Shown here piece by piece: positions 56,215 through 64,000 of a stretch of DNA of 64,000 nt. Origin of the DNA: Plazaster borealis (lineage: Eukaryota > Echinodermata > Asteroidea > Forcipulatida > Labidiasteridae); assembly GCA_021014325.1 (NCBI GenBank), contig CM037474.1, positions 8,495,130 to 8,559,129 on the forward strand, read 5' to 3'. Made by a program: the position numbers and the translations under genes. Position 1 is the first letter of the stretch. Each line of letters begins with the position of its first letter. The notes below the pieces were generated by a model. That model searched no databases, was not told the origin of the DNA, and worked only from the letters and a program-made list of their open reading frames with translations.

Positions 56215-56320
56215 GACTTGTGACCACTTTCACGGCTCCACTTATTCCAGAACTCTGTGCTTACGGCCCATAACAGAAATCCACGGCTAGCAGAGCCATG
56301 AAATTGGACCCTGGTCTTCA
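56215..56320. repeat. Decayed copy of the 56613-56745 MITE
   Basis: CCAGAACTCTGTGCTTACGG, CCCATAACAGAAATCCACGG, then GCCATGAAATTGGACCCTGG match the neighbouring element. Confidence 0.55.
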
Positions 56321-56612
56321 CTATGTGATAATGATCAGGATGGGAGATGGCCACTGTTGTGTTTGAATATTAAATGGAAATACTTTGGTTTTGTTCGGCT
56401 TTATGCTATGCATTATGTAGGTTTATACATGTGTGTGTGACCAGCAACCCAAATTGCTGTCTGTACATGCACACAGCACCAACTAACTTGCCAAAATAAA
56501 AGAAAAATATACAAAAATTTAAAACAAATAGTTGAGTTGACAGTAAACGCTGCAGAGTTCATGTACAACTTGACAATAACATCATCAGGGGGCAGTTATT
56601 TGTTTAACAAGC

Positions 56613-56745
56613 AGGGCCCAGTTTCATGGATCTGCTTACCGTGGAATTCTGCGCTTACAGCCCATAGATTCATCTGTTCTACTGGGCACTGTAAGCGCAG
56701 AATTCCACGGTAAGCAGTGCCATGAAATTGAGCCCTGGTCTTTAT
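56613..56745. mobile_element. Palindromic MITE, GGGCCCAGTTTCATGG ends
   Basis: The left arm (CTGCTTACCGTGGAATTCTG, CGCTTACAG) is exactly complementary to the right arm around a 35-bp centre. Ends GGGCCCAGTTTCATGG / CCATGAAATTGAGCCC. Confidence 0.75.
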
Positions 56746-57316
56746 ATATCACATTTTCCAGCAAAGGAACAACCTGTGAAGCTAAACAGGTGAATGCTTA
56801 GACTGATCGGCTTTTACAGGAGTACCGTGTATTTTGGGTCATAATCATTTCCCATATTGCTTTAGCCAAGAGGAATTTCCCAACAACAACCCAACCCAAC
56901 AAAATGTTCTTTGTCTGATCATCACCATGTATCATTTTTCTGTTGTTTCAAATTTAAGTATGGATATTTCACCAGCATGTGTTTTGAATGGCTTATTATT
57001 TTAGACTAATCATATCCAGATCAGTTTTTGACATCGGCAATTACAGGCAGGGAAGCTTTGTGACAAGTTGGAAAGAGATTTCTGCCAACATTCAAACAGA
57101 AAATGCAAATTGTACAGCTTTTGAGCACTGGACGCATATGTACACCACATTATCACTTAATTCTGTATCTTACAATTCTAGATAGACTGTGCAAGTCTAG
57201 CATGTATTTAAACAAATTTTAAAACTTGGGTTCCCATGCACATTGCTTTAATGTATAAAAGAAACAAAAAGGGTGCATAGTCTATTGATGTGCTACTTAA
57301 GACTATCTAAATAAAT

Positions 57317-57543
57317 TATAAAATAATACACAGTTCTTATATAGCGCTTTATCCTCCTGATGGGTGTCTCAAAGCGCTCAGTATTTTTCCTACAAGGTAA
57401 GTGGAGTTACGTGTTGAGGCCTGAGACCTATTCCTTTACATAGCACCATGTAATGGTTTACAATGTGCTGTGGCGCAATATGCAGCCAATCAAACCAGGA
57501 ACACCGGGGCGAACCCCTTCTCTTGACGATAAGTGCACTGGTC
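57317..57543 (-). mobile_element. tRNA-Leu SINE copy 2, head removed
   Basis: Matches 51405-51640 (AGTTCTTATATAGCGCTTT, then GCAATATGCAGCCAATCAAA). It breaks at GTGCACTGG, just before the hairpin element at 57565. Confidence 0.75.
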
Positions 57544-57564
57544 ACGACACGCCACATGTGTATT

Positions 57565-58000
57565 ATTAGGTGTTCGGGCAATCCGCCCGGAACACCTCTT
57601 GTTTTTGTTCCGTTTTTTTTTCTTTTTCTTTATACTTCTTCTTCCTCTTCTCCCCGTCGCGTTTCCGCTAACAAAAGCACACTTCCCAAGCACATATAAA
57701 CTTGAAACTTCACATATAGTTAGATATCTATTAGGAGATGAAACCGCTTCAGTTACGTCATGATGACGTCATTAGGTGTCGAATTACGTTAAATCAAAGT
57801 TTAATATTTGAAAAAATCATAACTCATGAACCACACATTGGATTTTCACAATCTATAAATCATTTGAAAGGCCATTGGAAACTCAAAAAACGCTACACAG
57901 AGTGTGACCCCGTTTGACCTTGACTTCCGATTCAAACCGGAAGTTAAAAATTTCAAAAAATCATATCTCAAGAACTACTTATACTTTAGTCACAATTTTT
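57565..58000 (+). mobile_element. Second hairpin-ended element family, 5' part
   Basis: The hairpin AGGTGTTCGGGC / GCCCGGAACACC is preceded by ATT and followed by CTCTTGTTTTTGTT and a T/C tract. The body has TTACGTCATGATGACGTCAT and ATTCAAACCGGAAGT. The architecture copies that of 2834-4990 though the sequence differs. The 3' end is not defined. Confidence 0.55.
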
Positions 58001-58609
58001 ACATCAGGTTATATGTTGTTCTTCCTCCGTAAACTTTTCTACAAAAATGTTACCAATTTGACCCTAAATTCCCGTCGAAATCGGACGTTAACGCTCACGT
58101 ATTAAAAACAACTGCACTGAATCTATCCAATAGCACGTGGCTGGCTGATGTGCGCTCCAAACCTGCATACTGACATGCAGCCACGTATTGTGTGCAGGTT
58201 TAGACGTGTCAAAGTTCATTGAACGTCATTACGTTGTTGTTGTATAGTACACACGTACAAATCTCAAATCTCAAACTCATTCAAAGTTCAGCATGAATTT
58301 ACTTCGGTTTTGCACGTCTTATGGCGTAGTGGAAACCAAGGAATATAAGAGGAGACTTCATTGAGATCTGCTCCAGTGATTTGTATGGCTGTTAAATACT
58401 GACTAAAATTCAATCTGAAAAAGAACAATACTGTTTAAATTCCTCAAACACCGAGACCGTGTCACGCTGATCGTCGTGACCATGCCGGCGAACGGCGTTC
58501 TAGGCCCGCTAAGTATGTCCTTCAGACACGGTGACTAAAATGGTAAGCTTTATTCCAATAGCATTCATTCATTGATTACAAAAATAATTGTTTGTTCATT
58601 TGATGTCGG

Positions 58610-59180
58610 CCAACAAAGACACTTCCCAAGCTCACATAGCCTTCAAACTCTGCACATAGTTAGCTCTTGACTAGTACAAGACACCACTTTAATGACATCA
58701 TCAGTTGCCAAATTAAATTTGATTTACGTTTGATTTTTTCCTTCCCAAGCTCATATAAACTTGAAACTTCACATATAGTTAGATATTTATTAGGAGATGA
58801 AACCGCTTCAGTTACGTCATGATGACGTCATCAGGTATTGAAAGACATTAAATCAAAGTTTAATATTTGAAAAAATCTCAACTCCTAAACCCCACAATAG
58901 ATTTTTACAATTTATACATCAGGGGAATGGACCTTGAATACTCAACAAACGCTGCAAAGAGTGTGACCCCATGTTGATGTTTACTTACGGGTCTACTGGA
59001 AGTGGGACCATATCTCAAGAACTACACAACCGATTTTCAAACTTTTTTTTCAGTTATAGACTCCTTGGGCATTGGAGATTAGCCTTGGGTAACCGTGACC
59101 CCATGTTGACCTTTACTTTCGGGTCAACCGGAAGTGATACCATATCTCAAGAACTACTCAACTGATTTTCTTTTGCTTGA
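58610..59180. repeat. Further copies of the second hairpin family body
   Basis: CTTCCCAAGCTCATATAAAC at 58741 repeats 57684. The block ...AGTTACGTCATGATGACGTC... follows in the same order, and two CATATCTCAAGAACTAC plus CCGGAAGT blocks occur at 58990-59150. A diverged copy start is at 58620. Confidence 0.65.
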
Positions 59181-60080
59181 GATTAAGGGGCTTCTGTAGA
59201 CATGTACAATGAGTTTAGGTATCCATTGTGTGCAATGTGCTTGTAATGTAAATGAACATGTACATGTACTCTGTATTTTCCATCTAGAACGTGTGCATGT
59301 ATATTTCGTGTACCATAAAAGTTTCACTTTAAACTGTACATGACAAACTCTGGTGGACTTGCCTTATATTGAAAAGTCTTGTGCGTCACGGCGGGGGAAC
59401 CAAATATTATTAGGGGGAACCAAGTAATTTTACTTTTTTTTAACCAAATTTTCAAGTGTTTAGCTGATGATATCATTCTCCAGTTGAAAAATTACAAACT
59501 TAAACTAATAAACTTAAAAATGTATTTTCATGACTTGTTAACAATGCTATACAGCATCAGTTGTTTGCCAACCGTTCAGATGGTGTACATTTTCTTTAAG
59601 ATTGAACACAGATGCTTGTACAGAACAACCAATAATTTGTCAAGACTTTAAAGTATAAGTTGAGAATAAAAATTGTATACAATTTTCCAAAACTAGCATT
59701 GCCTGCATTTATCTATGATTCGGATATATTCCCCGTAGGCCTACACCCACCAACGGCACACAGGAGAATGCTGGCATATTATTATCCCAGCACACAAGAA
59801 ACTTTGATAATTAACTAAACTTGTTTGCAAACTATCGAATTCCCATCCACAAACCACAGTGTCATTGTTGTTTACGTTAGAAGCTAACTCCTAGTCCTAG
59901 CCTTAAGCTAACTCCCACAAATGACGTCACATGGAAGCGCACCGCAAACGGCAGAAGTGTTTTTAATTTTTCAAAAACTTGAGGCCTAACTTTTTGATTG
60001 ATAATTACGAAAAATCCAGAAGTGTACACACATCAAATTTACAATTAAGTGACAAACAAACACATTATAAACAAGTTTAA
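59180..60080. other. Gene-free stretch
   Basis: No gene; a 90-codon frame at 59379-59651 has no recognised domain. Confidence 0.35.
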
Positions 60081-60139
60081 ATGGCATCCCCGTTCATAAA
60101 ATTCTCGCTCAAGTAACTGTTTGAACTAACTATGTACTT

Positions 60140-60370
60140 AGACCGTAGTGTGTCAATGAAACCGCAAAGGTTTTGGGGATGATGACGTCACCGATGACGT
60201 CATAACATTAAATCAATATTTAATATTGAAAAAAAATCATATCTGAAGAACCATAATTGCTACACACAAGATATTTGGATCATGTGAAAGACCCTGCAGT
60301 ATTTTTAAAATCTTACACAAAGTTTGACCCCCTGTGATCTTTACTTCCGTTTAATTGTTTTTAATTTATG
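60140..60370. repeat. Decayed hairpin-family body
   Basis: GATGACGTCACCGATGACGT, AATCAATATTTAATATTG and a TTTGACCCCCTGTGATC block follow in the order seen at 57740-57930. Confidence 0.5.
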
Positions 60371-60610
60371 GGGGTTTTTTAAAGTTTTTTTTTACAAAAC
60401 TCGCAAAAGTACTGAGTATGCAGTGCTTCAAACAGATTGGGAAAGGGTTAAAACCAAATTATAAAAACAAACCGAACACTGTTTGTTTGTAGTTTACAAA
60501 CAAGATAAGTCTAGTTATTAAATAAATTATCATGAAGCCTAGCTCTTATTTGAGTGTCAGTTAAAATTGTCCACATTAAATAACTTGCCCATTAACTCTA
60601 TTGACTACCA

Positions 60611-63369
60611 CCTGGTTTTGGCCTACTACCTTCTTGGGTTGGCCTACTACCTTCTTGGTTTGGCCTACTTCCTACCTGGGTTGGCCTATATACTTCCTAC
60701 CTGGGTTGGCCTGCTACCTTCCTGGGTTGGCCTACTACCTTCCTGGGTTAGCTTGCTACCTTCCTGGGTTGGCCTGCTACCTTCCTGGGTTGGCCTACTA
60801 CCTTCCTGGGTTGGCCTACTACCTTCCTGGGTTGGCCTACTACCTTCTTGGGTTGGCCTGCTACCTTCCTGGGTTGGCCTGCTACCTTCCTGGGTTGGCC
60901 TACTACCTTCCTGGGTTGGCCTACTACCTTCCTGGGTTGGCCTACTACCTTCCTGGGTTGGCCTACTACCTTCCTGGGTTGGCCTGCTACCTTCCTGGGT
61001 TGGCCTGCTACCTTCCTGGGTTGGCCTGCTACCTTCCTGGGTTGGCCTGCTACCTTCCTGGGTTGGCCTACTACCTTCTTGGGTTGGCCTGCTACCTTCC
61101 TGGGTTGGCCTACTACCTTCCTGGGTTGGCCTGCTACCTTCCTGGGTTGGCCTGCTACCTTCCTGGGTTGGCCTACTACCTTCTATGGTTGGCATACTAC
61201 ATTCCTGGGTTAGCTTGCTACCTTCTTGGGTTGGCCTGCTACCTTCCTGGGTTGGCCTGCTACCTTCCTGGGTTGGCCTACTACCTTCTTGGGTTGGCCT
61301 ACAACATTCTTGGGTTGGCCTACTACCTTCCTAGGTTGGCCTACTACCTTCTTGGGTTGGCCTACTACCTTCTTGGTTTGGCCTACTTCCTACCTGGGTT
61401 GGCCTATATACTTCCTACCTGGGTTGGCCTGCTACCTTCCTGGGTTGGCCTACTACCTTCTATGGTTGGCATACTACATTCCTGGGTTAGCTTGCTACCT
61501 TCTTGGGTTGGCCTGCTACCTTCCTAAGTTGGCCTACTACCTTCTTGGGTTGGCCTACTACCTTCCTGGGTTAGCTTGCTAACTTCCTGGGTTGGCCTAC
61601 TACCTTCCTAGGTTGGCCTACTACCTTCCTGGGTTGGCCTACTACCTTCCTGGGTTAGCTTGCTAACTTCCTGGGTTGGCCTACTACCTTCCTGGGTTGG
61701 CCTACTACCTTCCTGGGTTGGCCTACTACCTTCCTGGGTTGGCCTACTACCTTCCTGGGTTAGCTTGCTAACTTCCTGGGTTGGCCTACTACCTTCCTGG
61801 GTTGGCCTACTACCTTCCTGGGTTGGCCTACTACCTTCCTGGGTTGGCCTGCTACCTTCCTGGGTTGGCCTACTACCTTCCTGGGTTAGCTTGCTACCTT
61901 CTTGGGTTGGCCTGCTACCTTCCTGGGTTGGCCTACTACCTTCCTGGGTTAGCTTGCTAACTTCCTGGGTTGGCCTACTACCTTCCTGGGTTGGCCTACT
62001 ACCTTCCTGGGTTGGCCTACTACCTTCCTGGGTTGGCCTACTACCTTCCTGGGTTAGCTTGCTAACTTCCTGGGTTGGCCTACTACCTTCCTGGGTTGGC
62101 CTACTACCTTCCTGGGTTGGCCTACTACCTTCCTGGGTTGGCCTGCTACCTTCCTGGGTTGGCCTACTACCTTCCTGGGTTAGCTTGCTACCTTCTTGGG
62201 TTGGCCTGCTACCTTCCTGGGTTGGCCTACTACCTTCCTGGGTTAGCTTGCTAACTTCCTGGGTTGGCCTACTACCTTCCTGGGTTGGCCTACTACCTTC
62301 CTGGGTTGGCCTACTACCTTCCTGGGTTGGCCTACTACCTTCCTGGGTTAGCTTGCTACCTTCTTGGGTTGGCCTGCTACCTTCCTGGGTTGGCCTACTA
62401 CCTTCCTGGGTTAGCTTGCTAACTTCCTGGGTTGGCCTACTACCTTCCTGGGTTGGCCTACTACCTTCCTGGGTTGGCCTACTACCTTCCTGGGTTGGCC
62501 TACTACCTTCCTGGGTTGGCCTGCTACCTTCCTGGGTTGGCCTGCTACCTTCCTGGGTTGGCCTACTACCTTCTTGGGTTGGCCTGCTACCTTCCTGGGT
62601 TGGCCTACTACCTTCCTGGGTTGGCCTGCTACCTTCCTGGGTTGGCCTGCTACCTTCCTGGGTTGGCCTACTACCTTCTATGGTTGGCATACTACATTCC
62701 TGGGTTAGCTTGCTACCTTCTTGGGTTGGCCTGCTACCTTCCTGGGTTGGCCTGCTACCTTCCTGGGTTGGCCTACTACCTTCTTGGGTTGGCCTACAAC
62801 ATTCTTGGGTTGGCCTACTACCTTCCTAGGTTGGCCTACTACCTTCTTGGGTTGGCCTACTACCTTCTTGGTTTGGCCTACTTCCTACCTGGGTTGGCCT
62901 ATATACTTCCTACCTGGGTTGGCCTGCTACCTTCCTGGGTTGGCCTACTACCTTCTATGGTTGCCATACTACATTCCTGGGTTAGCTTGCTACCTTCTTG
63001 GGTTGGCCTGCTACCTTCCTGGGTTGGCCTACTACCTTCTTGGGTTGGCCTACTACCTTCCTGGGTTGGCCTGCTACCTTCCTGGGTTGGCCTACTAACT
63101 TCTTGGGTTGGCCTACAACATTCTTGGGTTGGCCTACTACCTTCCTGGATTGGCCTACTACCTTCTTGGGCTGGGCTGCTACCTTCCTGGGTTGGCCTAC
63201 TACCTTCTTGGGTCGGCCTACTACCTTCTTGGGTTGGCCTACTACCCTCTTGGGCTGGCCTGCTACCTTCCTGTGTTGGCCTACTACCTTACTGGGTTGG
63301 CCTGCTACCTACATGGGTTGGCCTACAACCTTCCTGGGTTGGCCTTCTACTTTCCTAGGTTGGCCTAAG
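60611..63369. repeat. 21-bp minisatellite with higher-order structure
   Basis: Unit TTGGCCTACTACCTTCCTGGG, about 130 copies, with variants GCCTGC, TAGCTTGC, TATGG and others. Because 21 is a multiple of three and the unit lacks stops in several frames, long open frames run on both strands (for example GLLPSWV-type + and PTQEGSR-type -). These are not genes. Higher-order periods are described under findings. Confidence 0.93.
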
Positions 63370-64000
63370 TGAAATGATTCCTTAAAATGTTACATTTTTT
63401 TATGAAACGCCTTTCAAACTTGAAGTGTTGAAGTGCCCACAACTTCTTGTTTTCTGCCATTAAGATTTGAAAGTGAATGTGTTTGTGTTAATCACAATCA
63501 CCATTAACATCACATCAAGGCAAGAATTGTAAATCATTTCAAGAAAATGGAAACATTTAATGATGGCAACTTAAACTAAACATTGCTTATGAGAGGGAAA
63601 AGAAACCTTAAAGAGATAAAGCAATTGGTGAATCAAAAGACATAAAATCTGTGCTGCAGTCAGATAGCTATTTGAGGTATAGACAATTAATGTAGTCATT
63701 CTTCCAAAATTGAGGACAGGTTTCGGATTAATTCTGTTGTACCCGAGACTGAAAATACAAGCAGAAGGTATGTGAAATATTACGGACTTTTGATTGCACT
63801 CACCTGAACAAACTGTGTAGAATTGAAGGTTAAAAAAAGAATAACAATTAAAATAAAATTGATATTGATAAATATGCAGCATTGTTTATCAAAAACATTA
63901 CATGTTGAGAAAAAAAATGTGAAGTACAGCTATAGAGATAACAGAAATCGTCTCTCATCTTCCGTTTTTAATTTGGACTGCAATGTGTAATATACATTTT
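63370..64000. other. Gene-free end of the window
   Basis: AT-rich. A possible donor (TTTGTTCAGGTGAGT on the - strand, near 63800) exists, but no convincing exon. Confidence 0.35.

Noticed and set aside
60611..63369. Long open frames on both strands (up to about 390 codons)
   Set aside because: Produced by a stop-free 21-bp repeat unit; several frames and both strands are open at once and no start, splice or domain evidence exists.
63571..63882. 103-codon - strand frame with a GTGAGT donor
   Set aside because: No conserved composition or matching acceptor in phase; could be chance.

Overview
The window looks like repeat-rich nuclear DNA of a marine invertebrate, most likely a deuterostome (echinoderm, hemichordate or lancelet type). 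The basis is the spliced CCDC115-like gene, the mix of mobile elements (DIRS, PIF/Harbinger, CR1/jockey-like LINEs, tRNA-Leu-headed SINEs, many palindromic MITEs) and frequent TACATGTA-type words. The lineage is inference and no species can be named. No bacterial operon, rRNA gene or CRISPR array was seen.

One host gene is well supported: a five-exon CCDC115 homologue (V-ATPase assembly factor family) on the + strand, CDS 42015-50247, 210 codons plus stop, with every splice site and phase consistent. Tail-to-tail with it, on the - strand, two adjacent phase-0 exons (55611-55769, 54728-54868) and perhaps a third (about 51806-52095) mark an unidentified gene.

Most of the rest is nested mobile DNA. 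From left to right: a decayed Ty3/Gypsy pol (1-1380); a helitron-like hairpin family inserted into itself (2834-5937); foldback elements and MITEs (6200-10630); a DIRS retrotransposon (about 10865-25610, - strand) whose reverse transcriptase is split by a 9.5 kb composite insertion carrying a 53-bp satellite; palindromic MITEs and a LINE reverse transcriptase fragment (25619-27262); more foldback elements (28214-33500); a DDE transposase pseudogene apparently split by a 5.4 kb Harbinger element that itself carries a LINE and a MITE (33690-40590).

The right part holds the CCDC115 gene, whose second intron contains a 3.0 kb inverted-repeat element built of tandem repeats. It is followed by two copies of a tRNA-Leu SINE, a second hairpin-element family (57550-60370), and a 2.76 kb minisatellite of 21-bp units with higher-order structure (60611-63369).

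The mobile-element genes are almost all broken by stops, frameshifts or insertions. The layout is therefore best read as layers: which element interrupts which gives a relative insertion order.
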